Below, piece by piece: positions 57,006 through 64,000 of a stretch of DNA of 64,000 bases. The stretch spans positions 682,001-746,000 of the forward strand of contig NZ_AP023362.1 of the NCBI RefSeq assembly GCF_018326285.1. The letters run 5' to 3'. The DNA comes from Mycolicibacterium sp. TY81. Its GTDB lineage: Bacteria; Actinomycetota; Actinomycetes; Mycobacteriales; Mycobacteriaceae. The notes beneath the pieces were generated by a model that saw only the letters and a program-made list of their open reading frames with translations, did no database searches and was not told the DNA's origin. Numbering within the stretch: position 1 is the first letter of the stretch; each line of letters opens with the position of its first letter. The translations under genes were made by a program, and so were the position numbers.

Positions 57006-57962
57006 TTATGCCGCTTCCGGCGTGATGTTGGATTCCCTGATCTCGTAGTTGACCGGCGATAACCCATCGGCGGCGCTGTGCCGACGCTGGTGATTGTAGA
57101 AGGTGTAACACCAATCGATCACCACAGCCTGCGCATGAACGGTATCACGGAACATATTGCGGGACAACACTTCCCATTCCAATGAAGAGAAGAACGCTTC
57201 CGCGGCGGCGTTATCGAAACACGACCCCACACGGCCCATCGACTGCCGAATACCCAAGGTCCGGCACAACGTGGTGAACACCTTCGCGGTATAAGTGCTG
57301 CCGCGATCGGTGTGAAATATGACCCGTTCGGACTCCTCATCGCGCCAGATCGCTTGGCGGCCACCGCGGGCAGCTACGGCCATGTTGATTGCCGCGCACG
57401 CCAACTCGGCATCCGGGTGCAGTCCCATCGCCGCCCCCAACAACCGCCGACTGTAGAGGTCGATCACCGTCGCCAGATACAGCTTCTGCCCGCACTCGGT
57501 GGGAATCTCGGTCATATCGCCCACCCATTTACAGTTCGGCGCGGCCGCAGTGAAGTCCCGTTTGACCAGGTCAGGGAACTTCGGTGCCGTCTGGTCCTGG
57601 CGGGTCAGGCCACCCCGGCGACGGATCTTGCGGGCCACCAACCCCTGACGGCGCATCGAATCGGCCACCGTGTTCTCCGACACCTGCCAGCCCAGATCCC
57701 GCAGGTCAGCGACCAGCCGCGGCGACCCATGCAACCCCTTTGCTCTGACAAATGCGGTGCTGACTGCCTCATCGAGTGCCACGCGGCGCCGGTCGGTGTC
57801 GGTGTGCACCCCATCATGGTTGCCGGCCCGGCCAAGCCACTTATAGAACCACGACACACCAACACCCAACAGCGCGCACGTGATCGTATGGGGCACAAGG
57901 TATTTGGTCCTCTGGTCGGCGATGAAGCGTGCCACGCTCACTTCGTCGCCTCCTTCACCCAC
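57006..57962 (-). CDS. IS3-family transposase OrfB (third type)
   Basis: 318 residues: an HTH_21-like region (VRAKGLHGSPRLVADLRDLG), then WVGDMTEIPTECGQKLYLAT, FHTDRGSTYTAKVF and DNAAAEAFFSSLEWEVL, giving the DDE triad. It overlaps OrfA by 25 bases and is distinct in sequence from the other IS3 elements in the window. Confidence 0.92.
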   Translation of the reverse strand: MGEGGDEVSVARFIADQRTKYLVPHTITCALLGVGVSWFYKWLGRAGNHDGVHTDTDRRRVALDEAVSTAFVRAKGLHGSPRLVADLRDLGWQVSENTVADSMRRQGLVARKIRRRGGLTRQDQTAPKFPDLVKRDFTAAAPNCKWVGDMTEIPTECGQKLYLATVIDLYSRRLLGAAMGLHPDAELACAAINMAVAARGGRQAIWRDEESERVIFHTDRGSTYTAKVFTTLCRTLGIRQSMGRVGSCFDNAAAEAFFSSLEWEVLSRNMFRDTVHAQAVVIDWCYTFYNHQRRHSAADGLSPVNYEIRESNITPEAA

Positions 57963-58228
57963 AGGACCACTGATCGCTTGAGGACATCACGCTCCATCCG
58001 CAACTCAGCCACCTCGGCACGCAGGCGCTTGAGCTCGGCAACATCGTCCTTGGACAGCTCACCGCGACCTTCCCGCGCTTCCCGCGCCCGGGTCACCCAG
58101 TTGCCCAGGGTGCCCTCGTTCACCCCCAGATCCCGAGCCACCGCCGCGATCGACTTACCCGTCTCCTCGACGATCCGAACAGCCCCCTCACGGAACTCCC
58201 GGTCGTACTTCTTCCGCTTCTCTGACAT
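57938..58228 (-). CDS. IS3-family transposase OrfA (third type)
   Basis: 96 residues, MSEKRKKYDREFREGAVRIV, with an HTH (SIAAVARDLGVNEGTLGNWV) and a leucine-zipper-like end (ELKRLRAEVAELRMERDVLK). GGAGTAGCG precedes ATG 58228. Intact. Confidence 0.92.
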   Translation of the reverse strand: MSEKRKKYDREFREGAVRIVEETGKSIAAVARDLGVNEGTLGNWVTRAREAREGRGELSKDDVAELKRLRAEVAELRMERDVLKRSVVLWVKEATK

Positions 58229-58269
58229 CGCTACTCCTTATAGCTGATGCCTCCACGGTCTCGGGGGAA

Positions 58270-58443
58270 GGTCAGATTCGGTGAAACCGTTGATGGCGTG
58301 CTTGGCGCCGCAGTACGCCGACTGTAGTGGGATGGCGCGCGCGCCCAGCGCCGAACCGACCTGCACGATTGTGCCCGCATCGTGTTGCCGCATCCGAGAG
58401 AGCGCGGCCATGGTGCCGTGCACATACCCGAGATAACTCACTT
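58270..58443 (-). pseudogene. SDR oxidoreductase, middle piece (2 of 3)
   Basis: The frame reads VSYLGYVHGTMAALSRMRQH, then DAGTIVQVGSALGARAIPLQ and SAYCGAKHAINGFTES. It contains the catalytic Ser (VGSAL) and the Y-x-x-x-K motif (YCGAK). It lies between two IS3 elements. Joining it to piece 1 through the AAG/CTT duplication gives an exact VTEVSYLGY reading. Confidence 0.85.
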
Positions 58444-58513
58444 GGGTCTGCTGCACGAATAGGTGACATCTGAGTTGGCTTGCCCAGCATGGGCGGGCTG
58501 GAAGGATGTCCCC

Positions 58514-58822
58514 ATGGCAAGGCCCTACCCCCGCGAGTTCCGCGACGACGTCGTCCGGGTCGCTCGCAACCGCGATGACGGTGTAACGATCGAGCAGATC
58601 GCCACCGATTTCGGAGTGCACCCGATGACGCTGCAGAAATGGCTCCGTCAGGCCGACATCGACGAAGGCACCAAGCCCGGCAAGAGCGCCAGCGAGTCCG
58701 GTGAGCTGCGCGAAGCCCGACGGCGGATCAAACTGCTAGAGCAAGAGAACGAGGTGCTGCGTCGGGCCGCAGCGTATTTATCGCAGGCCAATCTGCCGGG
58801 AAAAGGGTCTACCCGCTCGTGA
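58514..58822 (+). CDS. IS3-family transposase OrfA, copy B
   Basis: 102 residues from ATG 58514, identical in translation to OrfA of copy A. HTH plus leucine-zipper region. Intact. Confidence 0.9.
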   Translation: MARPYPREFRDDVVRVARNRDDGVTIEQIATDFGVHPMTLQKWLRQADIDEGTKPGKSASESGELREARRRIKLLEQENEVLRRAAAYLSQANLPGKGSTRS

Positions 58823-59677
58823 AAGAGCTCGCCGCCGACGGGATCCCCGTCGCGGTGACGTGCCGGGTACTCAAGCTCTCCCGCCAACCGTATTACCGCT
58901 GGCTGGCCGACCCCATCACCGAGGCCGAACTCATCGAGGCCTACCGCGCCAATGCGCTGTTCGACGCGCACGCAGACGATCCGGAGTTCGGCTACCGCTA
59001 CCTCGTGGAGGAGGCGCGCGATGCCCGGCGAGCCGATGGCCGAGCGCACCGCATGGCGGATCTGCTCGCAGAATCGACTGTGGAGCGTGTTTGGTAAGAA
59101 ACGCGGCAAGAACGGCAAAGTCGGGCCGCCGGTGCACGACGATCTTGTCGAGCGTGACTTCACCGCTGAAGGGCCAAATCAGTTGTGGCTCAGTGACATC
59201 ACTGAGCACCGCACCGGTGAGGGCAAGCTCTACCTCTGTGCGATTAAGGACGTGTTCTCCAACCGGATCGTCGGCTACAGCATCGACTCCCGAATGAAGT
59301 CACAACTGGCCATCCGGGCACTACACAGCGCGGTAGCCCGACGCGGAGATGTCGCGGGGTGCATTCTGCACTCGGATCGCGGATCTCAGTTCCGGTCAAG
59401 GAAATTCGTACACGCCTTGAATCAACACGAGATGGTCGGCTCTATGGGCCGTGTCGGAGCCGCCGGCGACAACGCCGCCATGGAGAGCTTCTTTAGCCTG
59501 CTGCAGAAGAACGTGCTCGACCGCCGCCGCTGGGACACCCGAGAACAACTCCGCATCGCGATCGTCACCTGGATCGAGCGCACCTACCACCGGCGCCGCC
59601 GCCAGTCCGGCCTCGGGCGGTTGACCCCGATCGAATTCGAAGCAATCATGACCACACCGGCCAGTCAGGCCGCGTGA
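58819..59677 (+). pseudogene. IS3-family transposase OrfB, copy B, one +1 frameshift
   Basis: The same protein as in copy A except for an extra C in gatgCCCggcg (59024-59026), where copy A has two C. The frame shifts after EEARDA, and the rest, including all DDE residues, continues in another frame. Either this copy is inactivated or the base is a sequencing error. Confidence 0.88.
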
Positions 59678-59709
59678 CCGAAACTGTCACCTGATCGTGC
59701 AGCAGACCC

Positions 59710-60040
59710 CTTCGGTGACCCGACGGTATTCGTCTGACTTGATCTCGTGAAACGGAGCAAACACCGAGGTGAACGCGACGTTGATCCACACGTCAATAGG
59801 GCCGAAGGTCTGTTCGACCAGGGCTGCCGCGGCATCGACCTCGGCGTATTGCGCGACGTCGGTAGGAATGGCCAGCGCCTGTCCGCCGCGTTCCACCACG
59901 TCCTTCACTGCGCCTTCGAGCCCGGCCTGGCCTCGCGCGAGCAGCGCGACCTTGTCGCCGCGAGCCCCGAACAGTCGCGCTGCGCAACGCCCGATTCCGG
60001 CGCTGGCTCCGGTGATGACGACGGTCCGCGATGTTGTCAT
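59710..60040 (-). pseudogene. SDR oxidoreductase, N-terminal piece (1 of 3)
   Basis: ATG 60040, with GAAGGAGA upstream, begins MTTSRTVVITGASAGIGRCA; GASAGIG is the dinucleotide-binding motif, and DVWINVAFTSVFAPFHEIKS replaces the usual NNAG with NVAF. The piece ends VTE at the IS3 copy B insertion. The full protein would be about 335 residues with a C-terminal membrane anchor. Confidence 0.85.
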
Positions 60041-60052
60041 AAGCGGTCTCCT

Positions 60053-60721
60053 TCAAACTGGCTTCGGTGGTGCGGGGCTTTCTCGGCCGGCGATTGTTCT
60101 GGGGGACCTTGTGATGACGGGTTTAACCTTTGGGGTGTCGTTGTCGTCGGCATTTGCCGGCTGACAATCCGAGCCCGCCGATATTGCGGAAGATTGCGTG
60201 GCGTCCGGCACACTGAGGTCTGGTGTCTGCGTGCGCGGCCGTTTGATCCAGTCCGGCCCCTCGAGCGCGTCAGGAACAAGCCAGTACAAAATCGCGACAT
60301 TTGCGGCGGCCACCAACCCGTGCACAATAATTTCTGGGGTGTGCAATCCCAACGGTCCCGGCTCGTGATGGGCGGCGGCGACGGCCCCCGCCACCATCAG
60401 CGCCACAAACATCACAGCGCCCAGGGAAGTGACCGCGACCGCGAGGCGACGGTAAGCCGCGCTTAACACTGCCAGGACCCCGAATCCGGCGAAAACGGCG
60501 CTGTGCCAAGGGGTCAACGCCAGCACCCATACTGGCGCGCCCGCCGCCCCCTCCTTGGGATGGGTTGCCAAGGAAACGAATCCAGCGGATCCGAGAAGGA
60601 TCAGCGCCATGCCTTCGCCGACGAGGAACCACCGTCCTGTGCGGAAATGCCGCGGATTGCGGCTGACCTGTCGCATCCCTGCGGTGAGACGCCCGAACGG
60701 TCCTCTGGTGCGTGGCGACAC
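60053..60721 (-). CDS. Four-helix membrane protein (DUF4383-like)
   Basis: About 222 residues if started at GTG 60721 (GAGGG upstream); the open frame runs to a TTG at 60823. Predicted helices: FLVGEGMALILLGSAGFVSL, HSAVFAGFGVLAVLSAAY, LAVAVTSLGAVMFVALMVAG and IIVHGLVAAANVAILYWLV, followed by a hydrophilic Pro/Asp/Lys-rich tail. The helix layout resembles DUF4383. It lies 12 bp upstream of the SDR on the same strand. Confidence 0.65.
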   Translation of the reverse strand: MSPRTRGPFGRLTAGMRQVSRNPRHFRTGRWFLVGEGMALILLGSAGFVSLATHPKEGAAGAPVWVLALTPWHSAVFAGFGVLAVLSAAYRRLAVAVTSLGAVMFVALMVAGAVAAAHHEPGPLGLHTPEIIVHGLVAAANVAILYWLVPDALEGPDWIKRPRTQTPDLSVPDATQSSAISAGSDCQPANADDNDTPKVKPVITRSPRTIAGRESPAPPKPV

Positions 60722-61046
60722 AAGACTCAACCCTCGCTCGGTCGATCGCGGGCGTAATCTTCTAATGGATTGATCACCTCTCGCCAATACCCCGTCCTCG
60801 CTCTTATACGCATCAATCTCCAAACTCTCAGCGAGCGGACAAACCTGGGAACCTCGATGGCCACGCGCCGACTCTGGCCCTTTGCAATGTTCGTTCGGCT
60901 CATGACGCCGAATCCGTTGCGTGCGAGTGAGCGCAAGAACCCGCCATCAGCAAGACGCTGCTGCCCTCCGATTCGTGACAACGCCACGGAAGCAACATGT
61001 TTCGGTCCGTGACCTCGTATTGCCCTCGATCGGTGAGTCCATCTCG

Positions 61047-61541
61047 CTACAGGGAGCGCGGGATGAACCGGACGAATGGCATATGTCGCCCTGCTTCCCG
61101 GAAATCGGCCTCCGAACCATCGACCTCGAACCCCATGACCCGCGGTAGAAGGAACCTGGCCACCAGGCGGTGACGCGTCGCGTAGCGGGCAAAGATCTCC
61201 GCACCCTCATCTGTGTCCAGCGCTACCGCGGTTGCGGGCAGGGTGCGCCACCCCACGTCAATGACGACATCCGGACTGTGCATGACGTTCTGGTACCAGT
61301 CCGCAGTTGGCCCCCACCCCGAGGCGACGACAAAACTATCGTCAGCCGGATCGTGCTCGACGACCTCCAGCACCGCCTGACGTGGCTCACCAGACACTCG
61401 ACCTAGGTGATGAAGCCGCATGATGCGCTCTGCGCACACCCAGCCAAGGTGGGCTCGGAACATATAGAGGGGCAGCCGATACAGCAGCCGGCTCAATCCG
61501 TCTGGAGGTCTTACGTGTTTGACGATCTTCACAACTGTCAT
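61047..61541 (-). CDS. Nitroreductase/deazaflavin (F420)-dependent Ddn-like protein
   Basis: 164 residues with the Ddn/FDOR-A pattern: MRLHHLGRVSGEPRQAVLEV, SFVVASGWGPTADWYQNVMH, DVVIDVGWRTLPATAVAL, then VARFLLPRVMGFEVDGSEAD. Members use F420H2 to reduce quinones or other acceptors. It starts at ATG 61541 just after GGAAAGG; GTG 61532 is the alternative. Palindromic site C lies about 100 bp upstream. The 60824-61046 stretch after it holds no supported gene. Confidence 0.85.
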   Translation of the reverse strand: MTVVKIVKHVRPPDGLSRLLYRLPLYMFRAHLGWVCAERIMRLHHLGRVSGEPRQAVLEVVEHDPADDSFVVASGWGPTADWYQNVMHSPDVVIDVGWRTLPATAVALDTDEGAEIFARYATRHRLVARFLLPRVMGFEVDGSEADFREAGRHMPFVRFIPRSL

Positions 61542-61957
61542 CCTTTCCGCACCCGTGGATGCGCGTCATGGACAAGTGTCACGGCGTGCCGAATACCAGC
61601 CGACCGACGGACTCGTCACACACAATGCTACTGCAACTATTGCCTAGAGCAATTGATTGCGTCGCGACTCCCGCTGGTATCCGCCCATGTCGACACAAAG
61701 CCATCAAAGCAATTGCGCTGTAACGAAATAAGCTCCACTGGTCGAGATCGTCGCGCAGAAGGTAGTTGAGGTTCTTGGTCGTTGCAGAGTGAGGGCCCGG
61801 TCCGATGCGTTGGGGCCGGGCAAGGTGGCCATGGCGGCGGTCGTTCCACGCAACCCGGAATGCGCACTGCGGCTCGCCGCAATCGCGGAACGCCGAACTA
61901 CAACCAGTGACGACGACTCGGCCCGACCAGTGGGGGAGTCCGTGTGAGAATCGGGGC
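61542..61957. other. Intergenic region with operator site C
   Basis: 416 bp between divergent genes. Apart from the palindrome at 61640-61652 it holds a GC-rich inverted segment near 61795-61822 (GGCCCGG...CCGGGC). No gene is supported. Confidence 0.4.
61640..61652. promoter_or_regulatory. Palindromic operator, site C
   Basis: TTGCC-TAG-AGCAA preceded by GCAACTA, giving GCAACTATTG-N6-GCAAT. It shares ten bases exactly with sites A and B. It sits in the promoter region of the Ddn-like gene. Confidence 0.6.
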
Positions 61958-62593
61958 ATGGGGCGTGCAGGGGGAAAGGGCCCGATCGGCAGAGTGATCG
62001 GGACGCTGTTCGGGTTCGGGATGTTGGCGCTGGCGGTGGGGATCTTCCTCGGGGCCAAGGACGACCCGGCCGAGTTGATCAGATCGGGCGACGTGGTGAC
62101 GCCCACCGAACGTGTGCACGTCGTGTATCTCGACCGATCGCAATCGAACATTCGTTGCACGGCAACGACATCTGGCGGTCAGGCCGAGCCCTTGGAGCCG
62201 TTCACCGGGGCTCACGACGAGAAGCGTTTCGGTGGCAAGCGGCTCTTCCTGATCCCCCGGGGCAAGTACCACCGCGCGGTCGGCGAGTTGCCGCTCGACC
62301 GGGGGCCGGTGACCGTGCGGTGTCCCGGAGCGAGCCGGATCTGGGTGAGTGCGCCGCCGAACGGCTGGTCGTGGCCGATTGTCGTCTTCGTCGTGATCGG
62401 GGTGGCGTGCCTCGTGGTGTTCGTCGTGGTGATGTTGCGCCGCCGGAGCGGGACGAGCGGGCCGTCGTATCCCGTACCGCCGCAACAGGGTTACCCCGGT
62501 TACCCACAGCAGGGCTATCCGGGCTACCCGCCGCCCGGCTATCCCAACCAGGGCTACCCGCCGAACCCCAATTACCCGAACTCTCCGGGCTAG
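61958..62593 (+). CDS. Two-helix membrane protein with YPGYP-repeat tail
   Basis: 211 residues from ATG 61958. A TM helix near the N-terminus (IGRVIGTLFGFGMLALAVGIFL) is followed by an extracytoplasmic domain of about 100 residues, a second TM helix (WPIVVFVVIGVACLVVFVVVML) and a cytoplasmic tail made of repeated QQGYPGYP/PPGYPNQGYP units. Tyr/Pro/Gly tails of this kind occur in several mycobacterial membrane proteins and may mediate self-association. The family is not otherwise recognised. It converges on the sensor kinase gene. Confidence 0.75.
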   Translation: MGRAGGKGPIGRVIGTLFGFGMLALAVGIFLGAKDDPAELIRSGDVVTPTERVHVVYLDRSQSNIRCTATTSGGQAEPLEPFTGAHDEKRFGGKRLFLIPRGKYHRAVGELPLDRGPVTVRCPGASRIWVSAPPNGWSWPIVVFVVIGVACLVVFVVVMLRRRSGTSGPSYPVPPQQGYPGYPQQGYPGYPPPGYPNQGYPPNPNYPNSPG

Positions 62594-62615
62594 TTGTGGT
62601 CGGGAGGCGTTGGGA

Positions 62616-63743
62616 TCAGCCGGCGAGCGACGTTGCGCGGCTGGGCAATTCCACGGTGAACGTCGCGCCTGCACCGACCCCGGCGCTGGTCGCGGTGATC
62701 CGGCCATGGTGGACGTCGACAAGCGCCTTCGCGATCGCCAACCCGATGCCGGAACCGCCGTGTGCGCGGTCGCGTGCCGAATCGGCGCGGTAGAACCGCT
62801 CGAACAACCGCGGCAGATGTTCGGCGGCGATGCCGTCGCCGTCGTCGGATACCTGGATCTGCACCGAACCACCGGCGGGCGTTGCCGTCACCCGCACCGT
62901 GCCGCCGGCATCGGTGTGCCGCAGTGCATTCGTCAGCAGGTTGGCCAGCACCTGGTCGAGGCGCTGCGGGTCGGCCCAGAGGTCAGGTAGCCCCGGCGCG
63001 ATATCCGATGTCAGCGCAACGCCTTTCGCGCGGTAGGGCGCGGCGAAGGCGTCGACGGCCGCACCGATCAGCGTCGCGGGCGCGACGGATTGGGTGTCGA
63101 CGAGCGCCATGTCGCGTTCGGCGTCGGACAGCGCCCGCACGTCGGAGCTGAGCCGGGCAAGGCGGCGGGTCTGGTCGCGCAGGACGCCGATGGTCGTGGC
63201 GTCGAGAGGGTGGATGCCGTCCTCTATCGACTCCAGATAGGCATCGATGACGGAGACGGGCGTGCGCAGCTCGTGCGCCAGATCGGCCAGCAGCTGGCGC
63301 CGGGTGGTCTCGACCGAGCCGAGCTGCTCGGCCATGGTGTTGAAAGCGTCTGCAATGGCGTCGAATTCGGTGCCGAGATGCGGCGGTGAGACGCGGATGT
63401 CGTAGTTCCCATCGGCGACGGCGGTTGCGGCGGCGGCGAGTTCGGCGGTCGACCGGTGCATCCGTCGACTCAGATACCAGCTCAGTCCGAGTGCGGTCGT
63501 GGCGGCCACCGCGAGTGACATGCCCACCGAGACCGCGGTCGCCTGCCGGAACACATGCTCGTAGGGATGTGGACCGGTGCGCCCGGGGACCAGGACGTCC
63601 TGCATCACCTTGCGGAACATCGGCGGGCCGATGATGAGGGCGACGGTCGTCGTGGTGGCGATGGCCGCGACCACGACGACCGCGTTCGTGACGAGGAGCC
63701 GACTGCGGATTCCGTGCTTGCTGCGCGGATGGTGCTGGGCCAT
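62616..63743 (-). CDS. Sensor histidine kinase
   Basis: 375 residues from ATG 63743, which overlaps the response-regulator stop (TGATG) and follows GGGAGAAGG. TM helix 1 (LLVTNAVVVVAAIATTTTVALII) and TM helix 2 (AVSVGMSLAVAATTALGLSWY) flank a short extracytoplasmic sensor of about 35 residues. A HAMP domain follows, then HisKA with LADLAHELRTPVSVI (phospho-His), and HATPase with LANLLTNALRHT (N box), SDDGDGI (G1), FERFYRADSA (F box) and GGSGIGLAI (G2). It pairs with the OmpR-type regulator. The stimulus is unknown. Confidence 0.92.
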   Translation of the reverse strand: MAQHHPRSKHGIRSRLLVTNAVVVVAAIATTTTVALIIGPPMFRKVMQDVLVPGRTGPHPYEHVFRQATAVSVGMSLAVAATTALGLSWYLSRRMHRSTAELAAAATAVADGNYDIRVSPPHLGTEFDAIADAFNTMAEQLGSVETTRRQLLADLAHELRTPVSVIDAYLESIEDGIHPLDATTIGVLRDQTRRLARLSSDVRALSDAERDMALVDTQSVAPATLIGAAVDAFAAPYRAKGVALTSDIAPGLPDLWADPQRLDQVLANLLTNALRHTDAGGTVRVTATPAGGSVQIQVSDDGDGIAAEHLPRLFERFYRADSARDRAHGGSGIGLAIAKALVDVHHGRITATSAGVGAGATFTVELPSRATSLAG

Positions 63744-64000
63744 CAGCCTTCTCCCATCCGATATCCGACGCCTCGCACCGTCGTGACGTAACGCGGCTCG
63801 GCCGAATTGTCGCCCAGCTTGCGGCGCAGGTGGCCGACATGGACGTCGACGACGTTGTCGTTGCCGAACCACGATTCACCCCAGACCGCTTCGAGCAGCT
63901 GATGGCGCGTCCACACCTGTCGCGGCCGCGAGGACAGGGCCGCCAGAACATCGAACTCGGTGCGGGTCAGCATGATCGGGGCACCGCCGAGCAGAGTCTG
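63743..64000 (-). CDS. OmpR-family response regulator, C-terminal part (runs off the window)
   Basis: The last 85 or so residues of a response regulator: LTRTEFDVLAALSSRPRQVW, then RHQLLEAVWGESW, VDVHVGHLRRKLGD and YVTTVRGVGYRMGEG, a complete winged-helix DNA-binding domain. The receiver domain lies beyond the window end. Its stop codon overlaps the kinase start, so the two are translationally coupled. Confidence 0.9.
   Translation of the reverse strand, partial: QTLLGGAPIMLTRTEFDVLAALSSRPRQVWTRHQLLEAVWGESWFGNDNVVDVHVGHLRRKLGDNSAEPRYVTTVRGVGYRMGEG

Larger units (their letters stand above)
56982..58269 (-). mobile_element. IS3-family element (third type)
   Basis: About 1288 bp with ends TTCCCCCGAGATCGTGGAGG and (reverse complement) TTCCCCCGAGACCGTGGAGG, 19 of 20 identical. 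No convincing 3-4 bp duplication is visible at its flanks. OrfA and OrfB are intact. It splits the SDR gene after FTES. Confidence 0.88.
58444..59709 (+). mobile_element. IS3-family element, copy B
   Basis: 1266 bp, nearly identical to copy A at 26929-28193 but inverted, flanked by the duplication CTT (58441-58443 and 59710-59712). One base longer than copy A because of an extra C at 59024-59026. Confidence 0.9.

Noticed and set aside
56970..58280. 3-bp duplication around the third-type IS3 element
   Set aside because: Candidate flanks (tgg/ggt) overlap only if the two ends are assumed to differ by a base. Not convincing.

Overview
The window looks like a chromosomal stretch of a mycobacterium (Mycobacterium/Mycolicibacterium type), as inferred from gene content and high G+C. 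Supporting features are a FadD32-like fatty-acyl-AMP ligase, a lipid-anchored penicillin-binding protein of the Rv2864c type, MspA-family porins, a SulP-carbonic anhydrase fusion of the Rv3273 type, a RicR-type copper operator, an F420-dependent Ddn-like protein, and remnants of an IS1081-like element. No tRNA, rRNA or CRISPR array was recognised.

Layout. 1-10.3 kb is orderly core: sulfatase, acyl-AMP ligase, a copper-type operator with a DUF6153/DUF305 pair, a strong hairpin, a large membrane protein with an embedded kinase-like domain, a penicillin-binding lipoprotein and an SDR. 10.5-22.5 kb is a shredded ABC-F ATPase gene. An IS256-family element with a 9-bp duplication sits after its first ~25 codons. 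About 10 kb bounded by two IS1380-family copies separates its Walker A part from its middle part. That block carries a decapitated SulP-carbonic anhydrase gene, tandem MspA porins and a proline-rich exported protein. 22.6-26.9 kb holds a small exported protein, a glutamate-synthase-like flavoprotein and a DUF4235/CsbD/coiled-coil set. 26.9-31 kb holds two IS3-family elements around a truncated ClC channel gene. 31-35.7 kb carries a MarR regulator and ectABCD (ectoine and hydroxyectoine synthesis). 36-38.3 kb is an IS21 element that cuts a lipoprotein gene precisely. 39.3-44 kb contains an FAD monooxygenase, an alpha/beta hydrolase, DUF3040, ANTAR and acyltransferase genes. 44.6-54.5 kb is a metabolic cluster: TPP enzyme, membrane protein, gluconate-dehydrogenase-type subunit, GMC oxidoreductase, enolase-superfamily enzyme and a hypothetical protein. 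Its first gene is interrupted by an IS3 element that itself carries a group II intron. 54.5-60 kb holds a convergent GH15 hydrolase and an SDR gene cut into three pieces by two IS3 elements. 60-64 kb holds two membrane proteins, a Ddn-like protein and a two-component system running off the window end.

Three observations stand out. (1) A 13-bp palindrome, TTGCN-N3-NGCAA, usually preceded by CAACTATTG-like bases, recurs in at least five promoter regions spread over 31 kb. One copy lies upstream of the MarR gene, so a local MarR regulon is likely. (2) The intron-in-IS-in-gene nest and the other insertions can be undone on paper from their target duplications, giving back uninterrupted reading frames for several genes. 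(3) Every broken frame I could resolve has the same sign, one extra base, nearly always in a G/C run. This points to systematic homopolymer overcalls in the assembly, so several 'pseudogenes' may be intact in the organism.
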